Shown here piece by piece: positions 48,401 to 58,000 of a DNA stretch of 64,000 nucleotides; the stretch's first letter is position 1, and every line of letters starts with the position of its first letter. The notes below the pieces were generated by a model that saw only the letters and a list, made by a program, of their open reading frames with translations, did not search any database and was not told the DNA's origin. This DNA comes from Verrucomicrobiia bacterium (GTDB lineage: Bacteria; Verrucomicrobiota; Verrucomicrobiia; Verrucomicrobiales; Akkermansiaceae): NCBI GenBank assembly GCA_030431475.1, contig JAUIJD010000010.1, positions 1 to 64,000 of the forward strand. The letters are read 5' to 3'. A program made the position numbers and the translations under genes.

Positions 48401-51400
48401 ACCGACCCCAACCATGCCGACAGCGACGGCGACGGCTTGAACGACGGCGAGGAAGTCATTCTCCATCACACGGATCCGCTGGACGACGACAGCGATGATG
48501 ACGGGCTCTCGGACGGAAGGGAGACCGTGCCGCTGGTGGCGTATCGCCACGACTTCGAGACGGTGCTGACACCCGCGGGTTGGACCAGCGGCGGTCACTG
48601 GGCATGGGGCCTCAGCAGCGAGGCGGCGGAGGGCAGCCAGGCGGGCCGCAGCGGGCTGATCGATCACCTGGAGTTCTCGTGGCTCAAGTTCGAGCAGACC
48701 GTCGAGCCCGGCAGCATCCGCTTCCGGGTCAAGACGGACAGCCAGGAATTCTTCGACGAGCTTGAGTTCAGGATCGACGGATCGACGGAGGGCAGCTGGT
48801 CGGGAGACACCGCGTGGAGCGAGGTGAGCTTCCCGATCGAGGCCGGCGCCCGGGAGTTCGTCTGGCGGTACGAAAAGAACGGCAGCATCGATGGGGGTGA
48901 CGACCGGGCGTGGATCGACCTGGTCGAGATCATCGCCGATCCGGTCGGCACCGATCCCCTCGATGCCGACAGCGATGACGACGGTCTGTCCGACCTCGCC
49001 GAGTTCGGCACCCACGGCACCGATCCGCTGGATGCCGACAGCGACGACGACGGCCTGACCGATGGCGATGAAATCACGACCGGCACGCTGCCGCTCGACC
49101 CCGACACCGACAGCGACACGCTGCCCGACGGTTGGGAGGTCGATCACGAGCTCGATCCACTGGTTTCCACCGGGGAACATGGGGCGACCGGCGACCCGGA
49201 CGGCGACACGCTCGACAACGCGGCCGAACTCGCCAACGGCTGTCACCCCCGCTGGGCGGACACCGACGGCGACCTGCTGCTGGACAACGCCGAGGTCAAT
49301 GACCACGGCACCGATCCTGGGGACTTCGACAGCGACGACGATGGCCTTGGCGATGGCCTCGAGGTGGATCGCTACGGAACACTGGCGAACGACCCGGACA
49401 GCGACGGCGACGGGCTGCTCGATGGTTGGGAGGTCGAGAACGGTCTCGATCCGCTGGTGGCGACCGGAGACGATGGCGCGGCGGGCGACCCGGACGGTGA
49501 CGGCAAGGACAACGCGACCGAACAGGCGGCCGATACACCGGCGCAGGAACCCGAACGCTTCATGCCGATCAACGAAGCGATGACCTTGGCAAGCTGTGGC
49601 AGCACGCCTCCGTCCTACACCTTCTTCCAACGGCGCTCGGACGGGGATGTCAGCCTCTTTGACTTCAACGACGACGGCCTGGCGGACTTCACCGTCACCG
49701 GTCCGCAGGCCGGCAGCGACAACAACGGCAAGCCGCTGATGATCTATCGATCGGGTGGTGCGGGCTCGTTCGCCGAATGGCTGTGGTCTTCGGAATCGCC
49801 GAGCGTGCTGGCTTGGGGAGACGCCGATGGCGATGGGCACAAGGACCTGCTGATCACGGGTGGCTCCACTCGTGTCCTGCTCTACCACGAAGACGTTTCC
49901 CTCTGCAGCGGCGGCTCACCTTTCGTTGCGACGGACTTTGGCCTGCCTGCCACAAGTCTCGGCGACGCCGCGTGGGCCGACTACGACGGCGACGGAGATG
50001 ACGACCTGGTTCTCCTCGGGGTTTCGGAGAACAATCCACCGGACCTCGCATTTGCGACGAGGATCTACCGCAATGATGGAGGGGGTACCTTCACGGACAT
50101 CTCCGCGGGATTGGTCGGGTTGAGCCGTGGCGAAGCGGCGTGGGTCGATATCGACAACGATGGCGACCTCGATCTCGCGGTCTGCGGCGTCAACGACTTG
50201 CTGGTGGAAGGCCAACCGGTCAGCAGCAGGCACACCCGGATCTACCGCAACGACGGCGGTGACACCTTCACCGACATCGGGGCCGGCCTGATCGGGCTGT
50301 GGAATGCCTGCCTCGCCTGGAGCGACGTGAACGGCGACGGCCTTCCCGATCTCGCCGCTGCCGGACACGACAGCAACGCCATCCCGACCAGCCGGATTTA
50401 CATGAACCAAGGTGGCGGAACGTTCTCCCCTCTGGCTTGGCAACCGGCCGGTGTCGCCTTCGGAGATCTCGCCTGGATCGATCATGACCTCGACGGCGAC
50501 CAGGACCTGCTGGTCGCGGGCCAAGGCGCGTCGGGAAGAACCGTCACGCTCTACCGAAACTCCGGCGGCTCGTTCAGCGAAGTCGATTCCGGGCTGCCGG
50601 CGGTCAGCGATGGCAGCCTGGACACCGGGGATTTCGACAACGACGGCTGGCCGGATGTTGCCGTGATGGGCTCCCTGCCATCGTCGCCGTGGGCGATCAC
50701 CGACATCTATCGAAACCACGGCGACGACCTGCTCGACCCCGACGGCGACGGGCTGCCGAACTGGCGGGAAGTCCTCTTCGGCACCGATCCGAACGACGCG
50801 GACAGCGACGACGACGGTCTTCACGACGGCCTGGAGGCGCTGGCGGAACGGGATGCGGGGGTCGAATCCTTCGGCAGTGGGACGCCGGCCGGCCCAAGCC
50901 CGCGGAGCAAGGAACCGACCAGCCTCGTCCCCGACTGGACGACGCTCGGGGATGAATGGTGGACGATCGATTCCACCCCGCCCGCATGGGACGGAACCAC
51001 CAGTGCCCGTTCGGGTGTGGTCGCCGACAACCAGAGCAGCGAACTCAGGCACGTGCGCACGGTCGATGCGGGCCGCATCGAGTTCGCGCTGCGCGTCCAC
51101 AGCGAGCGCGGATCGGATGGGCTCCGCTTCCTCATCGATGGCGTTCCGCAGGGGGAATGGTCGGGCCACGTCGCGTGGACGGAGGTTTCCTTCCCGATCA
51201 CGGCCGGGGAGCACACCTTTGCCTGGGTGTATGCCAAGGACGGAGCCGGCACGGCCGGGGAGGATGCCGCCTGGATCGACGGGGTCCGCTTCCTTGCCGA
51301 TGGAACCGGCACGGATCCGAACGACCCGGACAGCGATGGAGACGGAGCGGCCGACGGATGGGAACTCGACTTCGGCCTGGACCCGCTGGCGACGGCGGAT

Positions 51401-51844
51401 GGCGCGGCCGACGGCGACGGCGACGGTCTGGACAATGCCGGCGAGTTCGCCTGGCAGACCGATCCCGCCGATCCGGACAGCGACGGCGACGGGCTGTCGG
51501 ACGGGGAGGAAGTGAACGATCATTCGACCGATCCGACACGCCTCGATAGCGACGCCGACGGGGACCCGGACGGCGTCGAGGTACTCGAGACGGGGCTCGA
51601 CCCGAACGATGCGTCGCGGGTGTTCCGCCTGCGGATCGTGTCGCGGGGAGCGGGCGGCGAAACGATCGAATGGCCCTCGGCGCCGGGCCGGGTCTACGAC
51701 GTCTGGAGATCGCCCGACCTCACGGCCTGGACCCGGGTCGAGGAGGGCCTTCCCCCGTCGGGAACAGGAACGACCTCGGCCACGCTGCCGGCCGGGCCGG
51801 AGAGCGTGGGGTTCTACCGGGTGGAAGTACGCCCGGATCCGTAG
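42383..51844 (+). CDS. Giant secreted thrombospondin type 3 repeat protein
   Basis: A 3153-residue, very acidic protein. Residues to about 65 are Arg-rich and end in a signal-peptide-like segment (WLASWVLSVLPASG); an ATG at 42467 would give a more normal signal peptide. Residues about 70-400 form a beta-propeller-like region with repeats of GxPHVAY. From about 405 come dozens of calcium-binding thrombospondin type 3 repeats (DPDSDDDGL pattern). They are interrupted by five related beta-sandwich domains (near 44187, 46162, 47200, 48547 and 50860), each with SGR-S and FRYxxD-like strands. FG-GAP/VCBS-like repeats occupy about 49650-50720. The C-terminus (YDVWRSPDLTAWTRV to GFYRVEV) is the sort found in Verrucomicrobia secreted proteins. 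A cell-surface adhesion or calcium-stiffened stalk is the likely role. A 48-residue unit is repeated six times. Confidence 0.9.
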   Translation: MKAESGFGPFACVPGGPSGNGCRRAAVAMVGRRCGRRGRRRGRGCRGRGWRWLASWVLSVLPASGTLWTEEWVDASPDAGFSCDLEVEADGTIHVAYRDDGDEDMEYAQRSPADVWTLETVDAADDAGSFATLALASDGTPHVAYYRNFFFFTDAWELRHAARSGGSWSVQTAHSGLGFGAFASLALDPSDQAMIAFRDFVTVEEARFTRWNGFTWSDELLANSGTPGVGISVAVDATGQPHVAYVVDSTGTLVHRSHDGSSWSLVSSGIVDASGVLGEKTCVAVHNGTVHLLYSDTTGLRHAWGTPGAWSNELIDGGLIEGDSPSLVLDGSGVPHISYIEDWTLRWGFKDGATWQTEAIDPDFEGVPQLSTAIALDSSGNPQLVCRMYDDVAGTGGLLHLTATPDADDDGMADDWEVAHGLDPGDPDDASENPDGDGFDNIDEFLAGTDPHDEDSDDDGLWDDEEASPWYGIGTDPNDPDSDDDGLPDGWEDDHGLDPLSDTGPDGADGNPDGDAFTNLQELGYGISPSNHDGTAGDDMDGDGLTNAGELAEGTHPYQWDSDGDRLGDGDEVGSHGTDPLDPDSDDDGLPDSAEIGYHVFWDSFEETSIGDAWIQGGDLPWQIDATTANHDFQSARSGAIGDSQTSEMELEVELLGAGRVDFRYRTSTEAGHDALRFSVDAASPTSYSGSIDWNFAGQSLAAGTHTLRWVYEKDAAGSDGDDAVWVDGVYVGVEATGTSPNDPDSDDDGLTDGAELLSHGTDPMDDDSDDDGLLDGTEINQHLTDPLDSDSDDDGRTDAEEVNGPVTSDPNDDDSDDDGMPDGWEVDHSLDPNQGDATDDPDGDGLDNAGEFAADTDPQNDDTDADGMTDGWEVAHLLDPKVDDGGLDPDSDDLDNAGEFTAGTDPHDADTDADGMTDGWEVTHLLDPKVDDSSLDPDSDDLDNGGEFVADTDPHDDDSDDDGMTDGWEVGHSLDPKLDDSALDPDSDDLNNAGEFTADTDPHDADSDNDGMTDGWEVTHLLDPKLDDSALDPDSDDLDNNGEFTANTDPNDPDSDDDGMTDGWEIGNALDPMTNDGGLDPDSDNLDNTGEFTAGTDPHDDDSDDDGRLDGEEVNGPVTSDPNDADTDDDLLNDFDEVDQHGTDPNLADTDDDGLDDWAEVNTHPSDPTDPDSDDDGLDDGEEILTWLTDPLDPDGDDDGLLDGEEVAEGTDFNDPDSDDDGLLDGAEVNDWATDPNLADTDSDGLNDSRETTGVTVLSDSFESGALADPPWTNMGGVAWQVDTIDASEGTHSCGLALPDPNTVGLLKLTGQLDEPGELRFSLSLETEQYEDFVLRNLTTAGELVRLSGIAPAWQTITQPLAQGPVSLRFEYQRFGGGTPGWVRIDDVQLRIPSSNTDPNDDDSDDDGVTDGQEIADGTDPNDPDADGDGLNDGEEKAAGSDPADPDSDDDGLTDGAEVHTHGSSPILEDTDSDGMPDPYEVANDLDPATDDTGGDADADGASNGQEHAEGTDPNDPDSDDDGVDDGPELNTYLSDPLDTDSDDDTLGDGQEVNDYGTSPTDPDSDGDGLRDDDEINQHGTDPLDDDSDDDGLDDQTEVTWTDEWSDGFEGGVGSPDWVLSGSPGTPTPGWYAQTQEASSGQRSATNNSLFINRWVAMETTRTTVAGNVKFMRKIGAAAHGTLVFLVDGDAKGMWAIPTDWVEVSVPITAGTHVFRWEYLSGGYESCFAGEVWVDDVRIPIPLPLDPLDNDTDHDGLGDGAEVSIHGSNPHLVDTDGDGLDDGIEVGTHLTLPDDPDTDGDGLPDGWEVGFGLDPLVTTGDDGADGDPDGDLVSNLGEYEAGSNPTLGDSDGDGLTDEEEIGTHGTDPADADSDDDGLTDGEEVNEHGTEPLDADSDDDGLLDGAEIDTHGTDPLDADSDDDGLNDQPEVTTYGTDPNHPDHDGDGLLDGAEVFSHGTDPKSADTDSDGMDDFYEVQHSLDPNSDDTGSDPDGDNLPNGDEYAAQTDPNHADSDGDGLNDGEEVILHHTDPLDDDSDDDGLSDGRETVPLVAYRHDFETVLTPAGWTSGGHWAWGLSSEAAEGSQAGRSGLIDHLEFSWLKFEQTVEPGSIRFRVKTDSQEFFDELEFRIDGSTEGSWSGDTAWSEVSFPIEAGAREFVWRYEKNGSIDGGDDRAWIDLVEIIADPVGTDPLDADSDDDGLSDLAEFGTHGTDPLDADSDDDGLTDGDEITTGTLPLDPDTDSDTLPDGWEVDHELDPLVSTGEHGATGDPDGDTLDNAAELANGCHPRWADTDGDLLLDNAEVNDHGTDPGDFDSDDDGLGDGLEVDRYGTLANDPDSDGDGLLDGWEVENGLDPLVATGDDGAAGDPDGDGKDNATEQAADTPAQEPERFMPINEAMTLASCGSTPPSYTFFQRRSDGDVSLFDFNDDGLADFTVTGPQAGSDNNGKPLMIYRSGGAGSFAEWLWSSESPSVLAWGDADGDGHKDLLITGGSTRVLLYHEDVSLCSGGSPFVATDFGLPATSLGDAAWADYDGDGDDDLVLLGVSENNPPDLAFATRIYRNDGGGTFTDISAGLVGLSRGEAAWVDIDNDGDLDLAVCGVNDLLVEGQPVSSRHTRIYRNDGGDTFTDIGAGLIGLWNACLAWSDVNGDGLPDLAAAGHDSNAIPTSRIYMNQGGGTFSPLAWQPAGVAFGDLAWIDHDLDGDQDLLVAGQGASGRTVTLYRNSGGSFSEVDSGLPAVSDGSLDTGDFDNDGWPDVAVMGSLPSSPWAITDIYRNHGDDLLDPDGDGLPNWREVLFGTDPNDADSDDDGLHDGLEALAERDAGVESFGSGTPAGPSPRSKEPTSLVPDWTTLGDEWWTIDSTPPAWDGTTSARSGVVADNQSSELRHVRTVDAGRIEFALRVHSERGSDGLRFLIDGVPQGEWSGHVAWTEVSFPITAGEHTFAWVYAKDGAGTAGEDAAWIDGVRFLADGTGTDPNDPDSDGDGAADGWELDFGLDPLATADGAADGDGDGLDNAGEFAWQTDPADPDSDGDGLSDGEEVNDHSTDPTRLDSDADGDPDGVEVLETGLDPNDASRVFRLRIVSRGAGGETIEWPSAPGRVYDVWRSPDLTAWTRVEEGLPPSGTGTTSATLPAGPESVGFYRVEVRPDP
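44840..45703 (+). repeat. Six tandem 144-bp (48-residue) repeats
   Basis: The same codon (ATG of DDGMTDGWEV) recurs at 44843, 44987, 45131, 45275, 45419 and 45563, exactly 144 bp apart. Each unit encodes a DGWE-type motif, LDPKxDD and DDLDNxGEF. The regular spacing and close similarity indicate recent tandem duplication within the thrombospondin-repeat array. Confidence 0.9.
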
Positions 51845-51856
51845 ATCGCAATTGAA

Positions 51857-52040
51857 GCGCGGGTTTTCGCCGGATCCGCATAGCATGCGGGCTCGATTCC
51901 GCGGGAAGCTCGTAGTCGAAGGAAAAGGCGATGAAGGCGGAGAACGGGTTCGGCCCGTCCGTTGGCATGCCCGGGGCGCATCTCCGGAACGGGTGGCGAC
52001 GGACGGTGGATGGAAATGTGGGGCGGCGATGCGGCCGCCG
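51857..52040 (+). repeat. 180-bp module repeated at the head of a giant gene, copy B
   Basis: It is similar to 42313-42492 along its length, with the best matches at AAGGCGATGAAGGCGG, then CGGGTTCGGCCCGT, and GGGGCGGCGATGCGGCCGCC. It starts 13 bp after the stop of the first giant gene and runs into the first codons of the second. Two unrelated secreted-protein genes therefore share their leader and N-terminal codons. Confidence 0.75.
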
Positions 52041-55000
52041 GAGCGCTTGGAGCAAGCGGACGTGGGGCCTGTCGGTGGCGGTCGTCGCGGCGTGGGGGAC
52101 CTGCGTGGCGGCCCTCGTCGATGACTTTGAAGCCGGGGGCGGCGGCTGGACCTTTACCGGCACGTGGGGCGTCGCCACCGAGTGCGTCCACTCTCCGAGC
52201 CACGGCATCACCGATTCGCCCGGGAGCTACTATGACAATGGTACGGACAGCACGGCGACGATGGCGTCGGACGTCGATCTCTCGACTTCGCTGCGGCCGG
52301 TGCTTTCCTTCTGGCACGAGCATTCGCTCGAGGCGGGCTACGACTTCGGCCGGGTGGAGGTCTCGACCGATGGCGGCGCGAGCTGGAGCGATCCACCGCT
52401 GGCGAGCTACACCGGGGAGTCGGGTCCGATGGCGCGGCAGCAGCTCGACCTGTCGGCCTACGCCGGCGAGGCCACGGTGAGGGTCCGCTTCCGCCTGGTG
52501 ACGGACGGCTCGGTGGTGCGCGACGGCTGGGCGATCGACGACGTGGTGATCGACGACGCGCCGGCTCCGGTGACGCTGGCGACGCCGACCGGCGGCGACC
52601 TCGGCCGGAATCACGTCGACCTCTCGTGGGGTGCGGCGGGCGGCGACTTCGCGGCCTACGTCGTGCTGCGTTCGACGTCGTCGGGATTCTCCACCGACGA
52701 CGCGACCGTGCTCGCGAGGATCGAATCGGGGGGCACGACCACCTGGACCGACATCACGGCCAACCCGAAGACGGGCTACCACTACCGGGTGCTGGTGGAA
52801 GGTGCTTCCGGGCTGGTCAGCGAAAGCAACGAGGTGAGTGCGACGACGCTCGCCGGGATGGACTTTCCCTTTCTCGACGATGGCGAAGGGGGCGGCGGCA
52901 CCTGGGTGGCGGACGCTCCGTGGGGGCTGAGTGGCGAAGAGGCCTACCGTGGCGGTGCGGCTTGGGCGGACTCGCCGGGCGGCGACTACGCGGACGGCAT
53001 CGCGGGCCAGTCGCTGACGCTTGCCGCTCCCGTGGATCTGAGCGGCAGCAGCGCGCCGGCCTTGTGCTTCGCGCACAAGCTGGTGCTGGGGAGCGGCGAT
53101 GCGGCGCTGGTCGAGGTCTCGACGGACGACGGCAGTTCCTGGACGCCACTGGCGTCCTACAACCCCGGCTCGGCCCCGGCCGACTGGCAGCCGGTGAGGG
53201 TCGGGCTTTCGGGCTACCGGGAGCCGTCGGTGCTGGTGCGATTCCGCCTCACGACCGACAGCTCGAACACGGCCGATGGCTGGCACCTCGATGACATTTC
53301 CATCGCGGAGTCCCCGGCGCCGGTGGCCGCACCCCTGGGCAGCGAGGTGACCTCGTCCTCGGCGAGGGTGACGTGGACGGCGAGCGGGCATCCCCAGGTG
53401 ACCGGCTACGTGGTTTGTCGTACTTCTTCGGGAGAGGCGGGCCTGGACGATCTCGTCGCGGAGCTTCCGTCCTCGGCGGGCACCAGTCATGTCGATGGCG
53501 GCCTCGTTCTCAACACGGACTATTCCTATCGGGTGTTCGCGGTGACGAGCTACCGGACGTACTCGGAGCCGTCGGCCTACGCGCTTGCCATCCATACCCT
53601 GAGCAATCCGGCGCCGTGGTCGGAGGGCTTCGAGGGGGTGCTGGACAACTGGGTGACCGGCGGCAACAGCGGGACCAACGACTGGGCGTCCTCGGCCGAG
53701 GCCGCGCAGGCCGGGGCGGCCTGCCTGGCCGACACGCCGGGCACGAGCTACAGCCCCGGCGACGACACCTGGATCGACACCTCGGTGGACCTGACGGGCA
53801 CCGAGTGGCCGGTGCTGAGCTTCCATGACCGCCTCGACCTCGGCACGGGCGACTGGGTGCGGCTGGAAGTGAGCGCCCCGGGCAAGCCGACGCGGCACAT
53901 GTACGGGTGCTTCGAGGGTGGCCACGCGGATTGGCGCGAGCAGCGGATCGACCTCTCGGAGTGGAAGGGCTCGGATCAGGTGAAGCTGCGGTTCCGCCTG
54001 GCGGCCGATGGTGATGCCAGCGTGGGCAGCGGTTGGTTGCTCGACTCGATGGACGTTTCGGAAAACCCGGACCGCGCGGTGGCGGCGGTGCTGCCGGTGA
54101 CCGAGGACTTCGAGGGAGACCTGCAGGGGACTTGGCTGGCCAGCGGCTGGTATTCGGCGCCCGACGCGCAGTCGGTGGACGGCGTGGCCTCGGGCCGGGT
54201 GAGTGACAGCGACCGGATGCGCGACGTGTGGCACGGGCTCACGCTTTCCAAGCCGGTGACGCTGGGCCCGGCGGTGCAGGCGACCTACTGGGTGCGGGGC
54301 GAGCTGGCGAGCTACTCGTATTTCCGTCTGCAGTACTCGGAGGACGACGGGGCGAGCTGGCCGGAGGTCGGTGCGGTGAACCTGAACTACGGGACGAACC
54401 TCGGGGAGTTCACGCGGTATCAGGCGGACCTGTCGGGCCTGGCGGGGAAGACGGTGCGGCTGCGTCTGCACCTGAGCGCGGACACGCGGGCACCGACGGC
54501 GAGCATCCGGGTGGACAAGTTCACCCTGGACGACATGCCGGCGGCGGTGAGCCTCGACTCGGCGACGCCGTCGCTGCGATCGATCGACCTGGGCTGGAGC
54601 GAGACGCCGCTGGGCGGGGACTTCGTGCGCTACGAGCTGTGGCGCTCGACGAGCGCGAATGTGAGCGTGACCAATGGCGAGAAGATCTTCGAGACGACCG
54701 ATGCTCTGGAGACGGACTTCGAAGACACCGGCCTGAACATCGGCGGGACCTACTACTACCGGGTGTTCACGGTGGACGTGCGGGACACCTTCATTCCCTC
54801 CAACGAGCTGGCGTCGACGACGGTTCCGGTGGTGCTGCCGTTCGTCGACGGGATGGAGGCGACGGACAACTGGGTGATCGGGAGCCACAACGCGAATGCG
54901 GCGGACTGGGGGATCTCGGCCGACTCGCCGCAGGAGGGCGGCGGTTGCATGGAGTCGAATCCCGGCGGCCACTACGGCCCGGCGACGGACAGCTACTTCG

Positions 55001-58000
55001 AGACGGCGGTGGACCTGACGGGCACCGAATGGCCGGTGCTGAGCTTCCACGACCAGCTCGATCTCGGCGCGGCGGACTGGGTGCGGCTGGAGGTGAGCGC
55101 CACGGGCAAGCCGACGCGGCACCTTTACGGGTGCTATGAAGGCGGCCACGCGGATTGGCGCGAGCAGCGGATCGACCTGTCGGAATGGAAGGGCTCGGAC
55201 AACGTGCGGCTGAGGTTCCGGCTGTGGTCGGACGACGCGCCGACGACGGGGACCGGCTGGCGGGTGGATGCGGTGAGTGTTTCGGAAAACCCGGACCGTG
55301 CGGTGGCGGCGGTGCTGCCGGTGACCGAGGACTTCGAAGGCGACCTGCAGGGGACTTGGCTGGCCAGCGGCTGGCACTCGGCGCCCGACGCGCAGTCGGT
55401 GGACGGCGTGGCCTCGGGCCGGGTGAGTGACAGCGACCGGATGCGCGACGTGTGGCACGGACTGACGCTCACCAAGCCGGTGACGCTGGGCCCGGCGGTG
55501 CAGGCGACCTACTGGGTGCGGGGCGAGCTGGCCAGCTACTCGTACTTCCGTCTGCACTACTCGGAGGACGACGGGGCGAGCTGGCCGGAGGTCGGTGCGG
55601 TGAACCTGAACTACGGAACGAACCTCGGGGGGTTCACGCGGTATCAGGCGGACCTGTCGGGCCTGGCGGGGAAGACGGTGCGATTGCGTCTGCACGTGAG
55701 TGCGGACACGCGGGCACCGACGGCGAGCATCCGGGTGGACAAGTTTACCCTGGACGACATGCCGGCGGCGGTGAGCTTCGACTCGGCGACGCCGTCGTTG
55801 CGCTCGATCGACCTGGACTGGAGCGAGACGCCGCTGGGCGGGGACTTCGTGCGCTACGAGCTGTGGCGCTCGACGAGCGCGAATGTGAGCGTGACCAACG
55901 GCGAGAAGGTCTTCGAGACGACCAACGCGCTGGAGACCGACTTCGAGGACACCGGCCTGAACATCGGCGGGACCTATTACTACCGGGTGTTCACGGTGGA
56001 CGTGCGGGACACCTTCATTCCCTCCAACGAGCTGGCGTCGACGACGGTTCCGGTGGTGCTGCCGTTCGCCGACGGGATGGAGGCGACGGACAACTGGGTG
56101 ATCGGGAGCCACAACGCGAATGCGGCGGACTGGGGGATCTCGGCCGACTCGCCGCAGGAGGGCGGCGGTTGCATGGAGTCGAATCCCGGCGGCCACTACG
56201 GCCCGGCGACGGACAGCTACTTCGAGACGGCGGTGGACCTGACGGGCACCGAATGGCCGGTGCTGAGCTTCCACGACCAGCTCGATCTCGGCGCGGCGGA
56301 CTGGGTGCGGCTGGAGGTGAGCGCCACGGGCAAGCCGACGCGGCACCTTTACGGGTGCTATGAAGGCGGCCACGCGGATTGGCGCGAGCAGCGGATCGAC
56401 CTGTCGGAATGGAAGGGCTCGGACAACGTGCGGCTGAGGTTCCGGCTGTGGTCGGACGACGCGCCGACGACGGGGACCGGCTGGCGGGTGGATGCGGTGA
56501 GTGTTTCGGAAAACCCGGACCGTGCGGTGGCGGCGGTGCTGCCGGTGACCGAGGACTTCGAAGGCGACCTGCAGGGGACTTGGCTGGCCAGCGGCTGGCA
56601 CTCGGCGCCCGACGCGCAGTCGGTGGACGGCGTGGCCTCGGGCCGGGTGAGTGACAGCGACCGGATGCGCGACGTGTGGCATGGGCTCACGCTTTCCAAG
56701 CCGGTGACGCTGGGCCCGGCGGTGCAGGCGACCTACTGGGTGCGGGGCGAGCTGGCCAGCTACTCGTACTTCCGTCTGCAGTACTCGGAGGACGACGGGG
56801 CGAGCTGGCCGGAGGTCGGTGCGGTGAACCTGAACTACGGGACGAACCTCGGGGAGTTCACGAGGTATCAGGCGGACCTGTCGGGCCTGGCGGGGAAGAC
56901 GGTGCGACTGCGCCTGCACGTGAGCGCGGACACGCGGGCACCGACGGCGAGCATCCGGGTGGAAAAGTTCACCCTGGACGACATGCCCCAGGCGGTGCTG
57001 GCCGAGCCGATCGACGACATCCAGCCGACTTCGTTGCGGCTCAACTGGCAGGCCTCGACGCTGCCGACCTTCGTTCGCTACCGGATCTACCGCAGCCTCG
57101 ACGCGAACGTGACCACCGCCTCGACCTTGCTGGCGGAGATCGACGAGGCGGGCACGGAGAGCTTCGCCGACACGGACCTGCAGACGCGCACGACCTACTA
57201 CTACCGCATCTTCGTCGTCGATGATCGCGACACCCACAGCCCGTCCGGCCTCGTGTCGGCGACCACGCTCGGGATCCCGTTGCCGATCGACGAGGACTTC
57301 GAGGGAGGGCTCGACGGCTGGACCACGACCGGCGAATGGCAGGCCTTTGCCGGGACCGGCCGCGGCGGCGGCGCGGCACTGGTCGATTCGCCGGGTGACT
57401 ACCAGGCCTCGACCACGACTCATGCGCAGTTCGCCGTCGATCCCCGCGGGATGGACTGGCCGGTGCTTCGCTTCTGGGACAAGCACGCCTTTGCCGGAGG
57501 CTCCTGGGGGGCGGTGGAGATCTCGACCAACGGCACCAACTGGGGCAACCGGCGCTACGGTGTCACCGGCATTCGCACCGAATGGCGCGAGCAGGCGATT
57601 GACCTCTCGCCGTGGAAGGACGAGGAACGCCTGTTCATCCGTTTCATCCGGGGCACCGACACGAATCTCGCGGACGGCTGGACGATCGACGACCTGACCC
57701 TGACCGACCACGTCGCCGCGCCCGACTACCCGGTGTGGGACGACGGCGGCGGCCTGCCGTGGCTCTCGGCCCGCTGGCAGAGCGTGACGGACGATCCCTA
57801 CCAGGGGACCACCTGCCTCCACGACAGCCCCGAAGGCCGCTACGCTCCCAATGTGGCTCACCAGCTCGTGCTGGCGCATCCGCTGGACCTGACGTCGGCG
57901 GTCGATCCGAAGCTCACCCTGTTCCTCCGGGGACAGCTGCTGAGCTACTCGTATTTCCGGGTTCATGTCTCGACCGACGAGGGCCTGAACTGGACCGAGA

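Noticed and set aside
53612-56985. The tandem repeat as a CRISPR array
   Set aside because: Units are 1224 bp, coding and contiguous, without short repeats separated by spacers.
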